NCBI GenBank assembly: GCA_019746355.1
Contig: JAIESC010000219.1
Coordinates: 25,166-89,165, forward strand
Source: Xanthobacteraceae bacterium
GTDB lineage: Bacteria; Pseudomonadota; Alphaproteobacteria; Rhizobiales; Xanthobacteraceae
Length of the DNA stretch: 64,000 nt
Reading direction: 5' to 3'
Numbering within the stretch: position 1 is the first letter of the stretch; each line of letters opens with the position of its first letter. The notes under the pieces were generated by a model. That model did no database searches. It worked only from the letters and a program-made list of their open reading frames with translations, and was not told the DNA's origin. This document shows, one piece after another, positions 26,419 to 34,295 of the stretch. Position numbers and translations under genes: made by a program.

Positions 26419-27288
26419 TCATTCCCATCTCTTCCCGGAAATGCTGACGCCGGGCGGTGGCGGCGGGCTGTCCGGCACGAAGAACGTGCCCGCCAGCGGC
26501 TCTCCCGGTACGGCGCGATACTTCTCGAAATCGGTGACGCCTTCGCCCGCAAGGAACGTGTCGTCGATCAGGAAATGGCCGGTGAAGCTTGTCGCTGGCT
26601 TTTGAAAAATCGCATAGGCCGCATCCGCCATGATCTCGGGCGTCCGCGACATGCGCATCACGCGTTCGCCGCCGAGCAGGTTCTTGATCGCGGCGGTGGC
26701 GATGGTGACGCGCGGCCACAAGGCGTTGACCGCGATCCTGCCGCGCAGCTCGCCGGCCAGCCCCAGCGCCACGAGGCTCATGCCGTACTTGGCGATCGAA
26801 TAGCCGGTGGAGCCGGAAAACCACTTCTCCTGCATGTCGAGCGGCGGCGAGTTCATCAGGATGTGCGGATTTGCGGCCTTCTCCAGATGCGGGATGGCGT
26901 ATTTCGACACCATGAAAGTGCCGCGCGTGTTGATCGCCTGCATCAGGTCGTAGCGCTTCATGTCGGTCTCGGCGACCGGGGTGCGCGAGACCGCGCTGGC
27001 ATTGTTGACGACGATGTCGATGCCGCCGAATTTTTCCGCCGTCTTGTCGATCGCGCTTTTCACCGCTTCCTCGTCGCGTACGTCGACGACGAGGGGCAGG
27101 GCGCGCCCGCCGGCCTTCTCGATCTCCTCCGCTGCGGTGTAGATCGTGCCTTCGAGCTTGGGATGCGGCGTCTCGGTCTTGGCGGCAATCGCGATGTTGG
27201 CGCCGTCGCGCGCGGCGCGGAGCGCAATGGCAAGCCCAATGCCCCGTGACGCGCCGGTGATGAACAGCGTCTTGCCTTTGAGCGACAT
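26419..27288 (-). CDS. SDR family oxidoreductase, HSDL2-like
   Basis: A 289-residue SDR. The cofactor motif is TGASRGIG near residue 11, followed by NNAS. The MNSPPLDMQEKWF segment and the YSIAK active site (Tyr-x3-Lys) place it with hydroxysteroid-dehydrogenase-like protein 2 types, whose substrates are poorly known but lipid-related. The C-terminus ends in a proline-rich tail. The frame is open upstream, but the ATG at 27288 starts the Rossmann fold. It lies in a same-strand set with the VOC protein and the acyl-CoA dehydrogenase. Confidence 0.85.
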   Translation of the reverse strand: MSLKGKTLFITGASRGIGLAIALRAARDGANIAIAAKTETPHPKLEGTIYTAAEEIEKAGGRALPLVVDVRDEEAVKSAIDKTAEKFGGIDIVVNNASAVSRTPVAETDMKRYDLMQAINTRGTFMVSKYAIPHLEKAANPHILMNSPPLDMQEKWFSGSTGYSIAKYGMSLVALGLAGELRGRIAVNALWPRVTIATAAIKNLLGGERVMRMSRTPEIMADAAYAIFQKPATSFTGHFLIDDTFLAGEGVTDFEKYRAVPGEPLAGTFFVPDSPPPPPGVSISGKRWE

Positions 27289-27305
27289 GGATTGCCTCAA
27301 ATGTC

Positions 27306-27707
27306 CTATGCGTAGGGCAGCGTCAGCTTGCCTTCGGCCGACAGCTCGTTCTGGCCGATGCCGATGACATGGCCATCTGGATCGCGGATGTCGAAGTCGC
27401 GGCAGCCGTACGGTTGGTCTTCCGGCTCGCGCTCGATGGTGACGCCGCGGGCGGAGAGCTCCGCGGCCATGGCATTCACGTCGTCGACGTAGAGATAGGT
27501 CGCCCAATACTGGTTGAGCGGCGCGGCACGCGGCGTCCGCGCAAGGTCGAGAAACAGCGTAACGCTGTCGCGGCTGACGATGCAGAAGGTCGGCGGCTCG
27601 CCGAAGAACAGCCCAGGCCGGAAGCCGAGCTTCTCGCGGTAGAATGCCTCGCTGCGCTTGATGTCCTTGACTTCAAGGACGGTGACGCTTTGCACGAGCC
27701 TCGCCAT
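27306..27707 (-). CDS. VOC family (glyoxalase/bleomycin-resistance fold) protein
   Basis: A 133-residue single-module VOC protein (VTVLEVKDIKRSEAFYREKLGF, ending in FDIRDPDGHVIGIGQNE). The fold usually binds a metal through His and Glu and serves glyoxalases, dioxygenases or drug-binding proteins. The specific role is unknown. It sits 14 bases downstream of the acyl-CoA dehydrogenase gene and 17 bases upstream of the SDR, so the three form a likely operon. Confidence 0.8.
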   Translation of the reverse strand: MARLVQSVTVLEVKDIKRSEAFYREKLGFRPGLFFGEPPTFCIVSRDSVTLFLDLARTPRAAPLNQYWATYLYVDDVNAMAAELSARGVTIEREPEDQPYGCRDFDIRDPDGHVIGIGQNELSAEGKLTLPYA

Positions 27708-27721
27708 GGCAGCGCTCCGTC

Positions 27722-29485
27722 TCAGCCGGCCAGCGCGGCGTCCGCAGTGTTGACGCTGTCGGCGCTTTCGGTGACGGCGCGCTCCAGCCCCGAGGCCTGC
27801 ACCGCGATGTTCTCGGCGAAGAAACGCGCGACGGCAACGCGCGCTGCAGGCTCGCCGGCGCTGACCCGCAGCGCCGCGAGCGCCTCGTCGGCCAGCATGC
27901 AGCCGCCGGCGGCCGTGCCGAACAGGCGCAAATAAGGTGTCGCGCCGGCAAGCGCGGCCTGCGGAGCCTCGTTGACCTTGCCGAGAAGCCATGTCGTGGC
28001 GCGATCAAGGCTCTCGACCGCTTCACCGAGCCGTGCGCCGGTTGCGCCGAGCGCCGGATCGTTGTTCGCCTGCACCACCTTCACGGTGTTGCGCAGCTCG
28101 TCGATATAGGCGCGCACCACCGCGCCGCCCTCGAGCGGCACCTTGCGCATCGCAAGATCCAGCGCCTGGATGCCGTTGGTGCCCTCATAGATCGCGGCAA
28201 TGCGCGAGTCGCGCAGATGCTGCGCAGCTCCGGTCTCCTCGATGAAACCCATGCCACCGTGCACCTGCACGCCCATCGACGCGACCTCGATGCCGATGTC
28301 GGTGGAGAAGGCTTTCGCAACCGGGGTCAGCAGTGCGGCACGGGCGTCGGCAGCCTTGGCCTTGTCGCCGCCGCCATGGCTCATGTCGATCGCACCGGCG
28401 GTGGCGTAGCAGATCGCGCGCGCGGCGCGGGTCAGCGCCCGCATGGTCATCAGCATGCGCTTGACGTCGGGATGCTCGATGATCGCGCTCGAGCCTTCCT
28501 TGGCTCCGTTGGCGCGTCCCTGCCTGCGCTCACGCGCGTAAGCCAGCGCCTGCTGCGTCGCGCGCTCGGCGATGCCGACGCCCTGCAGCCCGACCGCAAG
28601 CCGGGCAAGATTCATCATCGTGAACATGCAGGCGAGACCGCGGTTCTCCTCGCCGACCAGGTAGCCCACAGCGCCGCCCTTATCGCCATAGACCATGGTG
28701 CAGGTCGGCGAGCCGTGGATGCCCAGCTTGTGCTCGATCGAATGCGCGCGCAGGTCGTTGCGCGCGCCGAGCGAGCCGTCCCCGTTCACGAGAAATTTGG
28801 GAACGAGAAAGAGTGAAATGCCTTTGTTGCCCGCGGGCGCATCGGGCAGCCGCGCCAGCACGAAGTGGATGATGTTGTCGGTGAGGTCGTGCTCGCCGTA
28901 GGTGATGAAGATCTTCTGGCCGGTGATGCGGTAGCTGCCGTCGCCTGCGCGCTCGGCCTTGGTGCGCAAGGCACCGACGTCGGAGCCGGCCTGCGGCTCG
29001 GTGAGCTGCATCGTGCCCATCCATTCGCCGGATACGAGCTTGCCGAGATAGATCCGTTTCAATTCGTCGGAGCCGTGGGCCGCGAGCGCCTCGGCCGCGC
29101 CCATGGTCAGCACCGGGCCGATGCCGAAGGCCATCGACGCCGAATTCCACATCTCGATGCAGGCGGCGTTCAGCGCATGCGGCAGCGCCTGGCCGCCGAA
29201 CGCATCGGGCAGCGACACCGCGTTCCAGCCGGCCGCAGACCAGGCGCGATAGGCGTCCTTCCAGCCGGGCGGCATGGTGACGTTGCCGTCCTTCAGCGGC
29301 GTGCCGTGCTTGTCGCCCACCGTGTTGAGCGGCGCGATCACCTCGGTCGCGAACCTCCCGGCTTCCTCCAGGATGGCGTCGACGTCGTCGGCGGCGAGCG
29401 CGCCGTCCTGTGCGAGCGTCGGCGCAAGTCCCGCGCCGTGCTTGAGCGTGAAGACGATGTCGGCGACCGGGGCGCGGTATGTCAT
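27722..29485 (-). CDS. Acyl-CoA dehydrogenase (DmdC/FadE-like)
   Basis: A 587-residue FAD enzyme that oxidises acyl-CoA to trans-2-enoyl-CoA. The N-terminal, middle (QLTEPQAGSDVGAL, FITYGEHDL) and C-terminal domains are followed by the ~150-residue extension typical of the AcdB/DmdC-like group. The catalytic Glu is in AIYEGTNGIQALDL. Members include 3-methylmercaptopropionyl-CoA dehydrogenases and general long acyl-CoA dehydrogenases; sequence alone does not choose. It is first in the ACAD-VOC-SDR set and divergent from a TctC gene. Confidence 0.9.
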   Translation of the reverse strand: MTYRAPVADIVFTLKHGAGLAPTLAQDGALAADDVDAILEEAGRFATEVIAPLNTVGDKHGTPLKDGNVTMPPGWKDAYRAWSAAGWNAVSLPDAFGGQALPHALNAACIEMWNSASMAFGIGPVLTMGAAEALAAHGSDELKRIYLGKLVSGEWMGTMQLTEPQAGSDVGALRTKAERAGDGSYRITGQKIFITYGEHDLTDNIIHFVLARLPDAPAGNKGISLFLVPKFLVNGDGSLGARNDLRAHSIEHKLGIHGSPTCTMVYGDKGGAVGYLVGEENRGLACMFTMMNLARLAVGLQGVGIAERATQQALAYARERRQGRANGAKEGSSAIIEHPDVKRMLMTMRALTRAARAICYATAGAIDMSHGGGDKAKAADARAALLTPVAKAFSTDIGIEVASMGVQVHGGMGFIEETGAAQHLRDSRIAAIYEGTNGIQALDLAMRKVPLEGGAVVRAYIDELRNTVKVVQANNDPALGATGARLGEAVESLDRATTWLLGKVNEAPQAALAGATPYLRLFGTAAGGCMLADEALAALRVSAGEPAARVAVARFFAENIAVQASGLERAVTESADSVNTADAALAG

Positions 29486-29560
29486 GACATGATCCTAGTC
29501 CTGGGGCATGCTGCGTCAACGTGCCGAACCATGGTGCGATACCGGACGAAGGTGCAACAC

Positions 29561-30538
29561 ATGATTGCCGCGCGTTCAGCGACCCTGATCGTCAGCCTCG
29601 TCATGCTCATGGGAGCGCCGGCGCACGGGCAGGATTACCCGAGCCGACCGGTGACGGTCGTGGTCCCGACCGGTCCGGGGGGCGGCATGGAGATGGTCGC
29701 GCGCCTGCTCGCGCCGCGGCTGGAGCAGAAATTCGGCAAGCCGTTCGTGATCGAGAACCGGCCGGGCGCGGGCACCAACATCGGGGCCGCGGCGGTCGCG
29801 CGCTCCGCGCCGGACGGCCACACCCTGCTGATGGCGACGTCGTCGACCATGGCGATCAACGCGACGATCTACAAAACCCTGCCGTTCGATCCGCAGAAGG
29901 ATCTCGTCCCGGTCGTGCTCTACGCCCGCGTGCCGTTTGTGCTGGTGGTCAACCCCGCGTCGCCCGCGCGAACCGCCGCCGATCTGGTCAAGCTTGCCAA
30001 GGAAAAGCCCGGCACGCTGAGCTTCGGCAGCTCGGGCACCGGGACGGCCTCGCACCTGTTCGCCGAGCTGTTCAAGATGCAGACCGGCATCGAGGTCGCG
30101 CACGTGCCGTACAAGAGCATGACTCAGCCGCTGAACGACGTGCTCGGCGGCCACCTCCATTACATGTTCAGCGATCTGTCCCCGGCGCTGCCGCTGGTGC
30201 GCGAGGGCAAGCTGCGGGCGCTCGGTGTCACGTCGGCCACTCGCGTGCCGACCGCAGACGAGATCGCAACGCTCGCCGAGGCGGGCGTGCCGGGTTACGA
30301 GGCCGTAGCGTGGCTGATGATCGTGACGCGCGCCGGTACGCCGGCCGATATTCTCGGCAAGCTGCATGGCGAGATGAAAGCGATCCTGGCGCTGCCAGAG
30401 GTCCGCAGCACCATCGCGCGCTACGGCATGATCCCGCAGGACAGCGCGTCGCCGGAGGAACTGTCGCGCTATGTCGCCACCGAGACGGTTCGCTGGAGCG
30501 ACATCGTCCGCAAGGCCGGCGCGGCGGGGATCGAATAG
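29561..30538 (+). CDS. TctC (Bug) family extracytoplasmic solute-binding protein
   Basis: A 325-residue periplasmic binding protein with signal peptide (ATLIVSLVMLMGAPAHG). Bug-family hallmarks are YPSRPVTVVVP, PGGGMEMVARLLA, ENRPGAGTNIGAAAVARSAPDG and HVPYKSMTQPL. These proteins bind carboxylates, amino acids or nicotinate-like compounds. No TctA/TctB membrane genes are in the window, so it is an orphan receptor. ATG 29561 follows GAAGGTG; ATG 29531 is an alternative. It stands alone on the plus strand. Confidence 0.88.
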   Translation: MIAARSATLIVSLVMLMGAPAHGQDYPSRPVTVVVPTGPGGGMEMVARLLAPRLEQKFGKPFVIENRPGAGTNIGAAAVARSAPDGHTLLMATSSTMAINATIYKTLPFDPQKDLVPVVLYARVPFVLVVNPASPARTAADLVKLAKEKPGTLSFGSSGTGTASHLFAELFKMQTGIEVAHVPYKSMTQPLNDVLGGHLHYMFSDLSPALPLVREGKLRALGVTSATRVPTADEIATLAEAGVPGYEAVAWLMIVTRAGTPADILGKLHGEMKAILALPEVRSTIARYGMIPQDSASPEELSRYVATETVRWSDIVRKAGAAGIE

Positions 30539-30543
30539 GGCAG

Positions 30544-30641
30544 GCGTAGCCCGGATGGAGCGAAGCGAAATCCGGGACACCCCCGCATTTCGCTGCGCTT
30601 CATGCGGGCTACGGCTCGCTGTCGCTCCATGCGGGCTACGC
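30544..30641. repeat. Composite inverted repeat, GCGTAGCCCGGAT type
   Basis: The outer arms GCGTAGCCCGGAT and ATGCGGGCTACGC pair with one mismatch, and an inner ATGCGGGCTACG copy gives alternative pairing. The unit CCCGGATGGAGCGAAGCGAAATCCGGG inside forms its own hairpin. I recognise this as a REP-like element found widely in alphaproteobacteria. It lies between the convergent TctC and MmgE/PrpD genes and might help separate their transcripts. Confidence 0.75.
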
Positions 30642-30650
30642 CTCGGCAGG

Positions 30651-32159
30651 CTATCCACGCAACGAAAGCTTGCCGAGCAGAGTTGGAAGGCGCTCCGTCT
30701 GGTCGAGCGCCCACAGCGCCTTCAGGACGTCATCCGTCTGCTTTTTCGGCCAGCGTTCCCCTACATTGCCTCTGAATTTCCGTTCCACCTCATCTCGGGT
30801 CATCGGCCGTTCGGCAAAGCCCGGCGCGTGGTCCACTTCGCGTGAAATCCGTCGCCCATCGCTCAAGATCGCTGTCACGCGCGTCGGCACTGCTCCACCG
30901 GTGCGCGCCGTCAGCGCGGGGTCTTCGGCAACCTTGATTTTCTTCATGAACGCGAGAATCGCGGGCTCGCGAAACTTCTGCGGCTCGAAGCTTTGATTGG
31001 TGATGTCGCCATCGAACATCGCCCGCGCTGTAATGTAGGGGAGGCTATGGTCGGCGGTTTCCCGGGTGTCTGGCTTCCATTTCTCCGGTTCGCTTCCGGT
31101 GCGCTGATAGCCCCTGCGCGTCGTCGCTATCTCGATTGCCGAAATGCGGTCGAGTGAGCCCACCTCCTTCGCGACTTCGATGCCGGCGACGATGGCGGTC
31201 TGGGTGTAGATCACGGCCGGGTAGGGCTTCAGGCTGCATCGATGGATGCGAAATTGAACGCCGCGGCGGCCGAATGCGTCGACGTCGACCTGCGCCTCGC
31301 CCGACACCTGCTGGAAGAAGCCGGAGCGCCCTTCAAAAATCGGTGCAGGTCCGGTCAGACCAGCAGCCGCCAGCCGCGCCGCAAACACGGCGTTGCGTCC
31401 AGCTTCCGGAGCCGCAAGGCCTTTCCAGTCCGACAGCGCACCGACGCGGGTCTGCGCCATCGGAATGTGATCGTTGATGGCGATGCTGACCGCGTGCGAA
31501 AGCTTCTCCGGCGGTAGCTTCATCAATCGGCCCGCGGCGAGCGCAACTGCCGGAAGACCGAATATCGGCGGGTCCCAGCCGCGGTTTGAAATATCGAAGG
31601 CATCGACCAGCCGGCAGTTCACCTCATAGGCGATCACGATCGCGGTGATCAGCTCCCGCACGCTGGCGCGTTCGGCTTCGGCAACGGCGAGGCATGCCGC
31701 GATGTTGTCGCTCGGATGAACCGCAAACCGCCCGACATAGGTGTCGTTGAAGTCGAGGTAGCGGATCGCGGCGGCGTTCGCGAACGCGGCGAGCTCGGCC
31801 GTTGTGCGCCGATCCGTGCCAATGACCGTGGCGGGACCGGCCGTGACAAGCGCCAGCTCGCGGCAGATGCGGACCGGCTTCTCGTCCCACGCACCGATGC
31901 CGCAGCCGATGCTGTCGATCAGGAACGTCTTCACGCGTTCGATCGTCGTCTCGTCGATATCCTCGTAGGTCAGGCCGTGCGCATAGGCGGCGAGCCGCTC
32001 CGCCAGCGGTCGTTCGCCCCCGCTCGATGCGGATGCAGTTGGATGGTTTTCTGCCATGGCAATTCGCGAAACGGTTTGTGCTGCGAGCGCGCCAAGAGAC
32101 AAGGAGCCAAGAGACAAGGACAGGAATTCTCTGCGTGGCAGGTTCATTATGACACCCAT
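30651..32159 (-). CDS. MmgE/PrpD family protein with a twin-arginine-like signal
   Basis: A 502-residue MmgE/PrpD-fold protein, a family that includes 2-methylcitrate dehydratase, cis-aconitate decarboxylase and related lyases. Core segments are visible (DSIGCGIGAW, RYLDFNDTY, HPSDNIAACLAVAEA, SLKPYPAVIYTQ). Unusually, it begins with a twin-arginine-like signal (RREFLSLSLGSLSLGALAAQT), suggesting export of a folded enzyme. ATG 32159 follows GAGGG. It is last in a probable operon after a ThDP enzyme and two TctC genes, so it may act on the same carboxylate. The substrate is unknown. Confidence 0.85.
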   Translation of the reverse strand: MGVIMNLPRREFLSLSLGSLSLGALAAQTVSRIAMAENHPTASASSGGERPLAERLAAYAHGLTYEDIDETTIERVKTFLIDSIGCGIGAWDEKPVRICRELALVTAGPATVIGTDRRTTAELAAFANAAAIRYLDFNDTYVGRFAVHPSDNIAACLAVAEAERASVRELITAIVIAYEVNCRLVDAFDISNRGWDPPIFGLPAVALAAGRLMKLPPEKLSHAVSIAINDHIPMAQTRVGALSDWKGLAAPEAGRNAVFAARLAAAGLTGPAPIFEGRSGFFQQVSGEAQVDVDAFGRRGVQFRIHRCSLKPYPAVIYTQTAIVAGIEVAKEVGSLDRISAIEIATTRRGYQRTGSEPEKWKPDTRETADHSLPYITARAMFDGDITNQSFEPQKFREPAILAFMKKIKVAEDPALTARTGGAVPTRVTAILSDGRRISREVDHAPGFAERPMTRDEVERKFRGNVGERWPKKQTDDVLKALWALDQTERLPTLLGKLSLRG

Positions 32160-32189
32160 GACGCCCTCGCAACGGCCCCGCCGATTGGC

Positions 32190-33170
32190 CTATTCCAGCC
32201 TCAGCTTGGCTGCGCGTACCACCTTGCCCCATTTCTCGGTTTCGTCGGCCAGCAGCTTTCCGAATTCGTTCGGCGAAAGCGCAAGCACCGCGCCGCCCAG
32301 ATCGGCAAAGCGCGACTTCATTTTTGCATCCGCCAGCGCGGCGTTGATCTCGGCGTTGAGCCGTTTGATGATGTCGGCGGGCGTACCCTTGGGCGCGCCC
32401 ATTCCAAGCCAGTCATTGGCCTCGAAGCCGGGCAGGGAGTCCCCAACAGTCGGCACGTCGGGCAGCGCCTCGATCCGCTGCGCCGTCGACACCGCCAGCG
32501 CACGCAGTTGTCCGGTCTTGATGTACGCCATCGACCCGGCGATTCCGGCAAATGAGGCCGAGACCTGTCCCGCCATCAGGTCGGTCAAAGCCGGGCCAGC
32601 GCCGCGATAGGGCACGTGAACCACGTCCACGCCGGCCGTGAGCTTGAACAGTTCGCCGGTCAAATGGCCCATGGATCCAATCCCGGCCGATGCCAGCGTC
32701 GTCTTGCCCGGGTTTGATCTGGCGTAAGCGATCAGTTCGGGAACGGTACGCGCCGTGACCGACGGACCGATGAGCAAAATCTGCGGCTGCCGGACGAGAC
32801 TGCCGACCGGCGCGATATCGCGAAGAAACACAAAATTGAGTTTGCTGTAGAGCGTCGCGTTCACCGCGCTTGAAGGACCGACCATCAGCAGCGTGTAGCC
32901 ATCGGGCTGTGCATTGACGGCCGCTTCGGTTGCAATGTTGGTGCCTGCGCCGGGCCGATTTTCAATGACGAACGGCTGTCCGAGCCGCTCCTGGAGCCAT
33001 TGTCCGATCAACCGCGCACCGATATCGGTCGAGCCGCCGGCGGTGAAGCCAACCACAATTCGCACCGGCCGCGCCGGGTAGGACTGCGCGGAGGCAAAGC
33101 GCGGAGCTGCGTGCAACGAGGCAGCGCCAATACCCGAGCACAGGAAGGTACGCCGGGTGATCCTGTTCAT
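32190..33170 (-). CDS. TctC (Bug) family solute-binding protein with Tat-like signal
   Basis: A 326-residue Bug-family receptor. The leader has twin arginines (RRTFLCSGIGAASLHAAPRFASA), so export may go by Tat. Family motifs are YPARPVRIVVGF, GGSTDIGARLIGQWL, ENRPGAGTNIATEAAVNAQPDG and HVPYRGAGPALTDL. It follows another TctC gene by 20 bases and precedes MmgE/PrpD by 30. The frame continues upstream to 33263 but that would overlap the preceding gene; ATG 33170 begins the signal. Confidence 0.88.
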   Translation of the reverse strand: MNRITRRTFLCSGIGAASLHAAPRFASAQSYPARPVRIVVGFTAGGSTDIGARLIGQWLQERLGQPFVIENRPGAGTNIATEAAVNAQPDGYTLLMVGPSSAVNATLYSKLNFVFLRDIAPVGSLVRQPQILLIGPSVTARTVPELIAYARSNPGKTTLASAGIGSMGHLTGELFKLTAGVDVVHVPYRGAGPALTDLMAGQVSASFAGIAGSMAYIKTGQLRALAVSTAQRIEALPDVPTVGDSLPGFEANDWLGMGAPKGTPADIIKRLNAEINAALADAKMKSRFADLGGAVLALSPNEFGKLLADETEKWGKVVRAAKLRLE

Positions 33171-33190
33171 ATGCGGACCCCGGAGCGCTT

Positions 33191-34153
33191 CTAATTCTGC
33201 TGCGGCAGCGTCTTCAAAAGCTCCTTCCACTTGTTCGAGTCGGCCTGCAGCATTGCGCTCCATCTTGCCTCGTTCTCGTAGGCCGGCTCGACCGAGAGCT
33301 GCGCGACCTTCGCCTGCACGTCGGGCTTCGCCATGATCGCCGCCACCATCTGCGACAGCTCTCTGACCTTGGCAGCCGGCGTCGTCGCCGGCGCTAGAAC
33401 GCCGATGAAGCCCGCCGAGCCGTTGAAGCCTGGAACGCCGCCCTCGGCGATGGTCGGGATCTCCGGTGCGGTCTTGGCGCGCTCGGCGCTGGTGACGCCG
33501 AGCGCGTTGAGCGTGCCGGCCTTGACGTGCTGATGCGCCGAGGTGAGATCGACCGAGGCCATCGGGATCTGCCCGCCGAGAACGTCGGTCACCGCCGGCG
33601 CGCTGCCGCGATAGGGCACGTGCACGAAGTTCGCCCCGGTCATCTTCTTGAGAAGCTCCACCGCCATGTGCTGCGCCGAATTGGCCCCGGTGGTGCCGTA
33701 GGTGACGCCGCCCGGCGCGGACTTTGCCCGTTCGATCACCGCCTTGATGGTTTTGAGGTCGCCTTTGGGGCTCGAGACCATGACGATCGGGATGTCGATC
33801 AGCTTGGCGACGGGCGTGAGCTCCTTCAGCGTATCGAAGCTGTTCGACGACGGAATATGGGGATTAATCACCAGCGCCGCAGTCGCCGCCACCGCCAGCG
33901 TATCGCCATCGCCCGGCTGCCGCGCCGCGGTGACCAGGGCCATCGTTCCGGATGCACCCGGCTGGTTGATCACCACCACCTGCCGGCCCAAGCTCGCTCC
34001 GATCTCGTTCGAGAGAATGCGGGCGATGCCGTCGGCCGATCCGCCGGGCGCGAACGGCACGTAGATCTGGATCGGCTTCTGCGCGGACTGCCCCAGCGCA
34101 GTGGCGGGCGACAGTACCAGCGTGACAAGCAGCATAACGTCCCTGAACCGCAT
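33191..34153 (-). CDS. TctC (Bug) family solute-binding protein
   Basis: A 320-residue Bug receptor with Sec signal (MLLVTLVLSPATALGQS). Motifs are IQIYVPFAPGGSADGIARIL, INQPGASGTMALVTAA, YGTTGANSAQHM and HVPYRGSAPAVTDVLGGQ. ATG 34153 has a strong GGGAGGAAAGCC ribosome-binding stretch. It lies between the ThDP enzyme gene and a second TctC gene, so the operon encodes two different receptors, perhaps for related carboxylates or for sensing as well as uptake. Confidence 0.88.
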   Translation of the reverse strand: MRFRDVMLLVTLVLSPATALGQSAQKPIQIYVPFAPGGSADGIARILSNEIGASLGRQVVVINQPGASGTMALVTAARQPGDGDTLAVAATAALVINPHIPSSNSFDTLKELTPVAKLIDIPIVMVSSPKGDLKTIKAVIERAKSAPGGVTYGTTGANSAQHMAVELLKKMTGANFVHVPYRGSAPAVTDVLGGQIPMASVDLTSAHQHVKAGTLNALGVTSAERAKTAPEIPTIAEGGVPGFNGSAGFIGVLAPATTPAAKVRELSQMVAAIMAKPDVQAKVAQLSVEPAYENEARWSAMLQADSNKWKELLKTLPQQN

Positions 34154-34295
34154 GGCTTTCCTCCCGCCGATGATACGCCAACAGCGTATCGTCATCGCCT
34201 GCGCGGATAAAGCCGCGGTCAGCCTCTTGCTGCTCGCGATCGCCGGCCCGCTCGCCTGCCGCGGGGCCTGAACGCCGGGCGCCTCCGCGAAAGGC

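Noticed and set aside
32101..32133. Short direct repeat of AAGAGACAAGGA type
   Set aside because: It lies inside the MmgE/PrpD signal peptide and simply encodes two SLSLG units.
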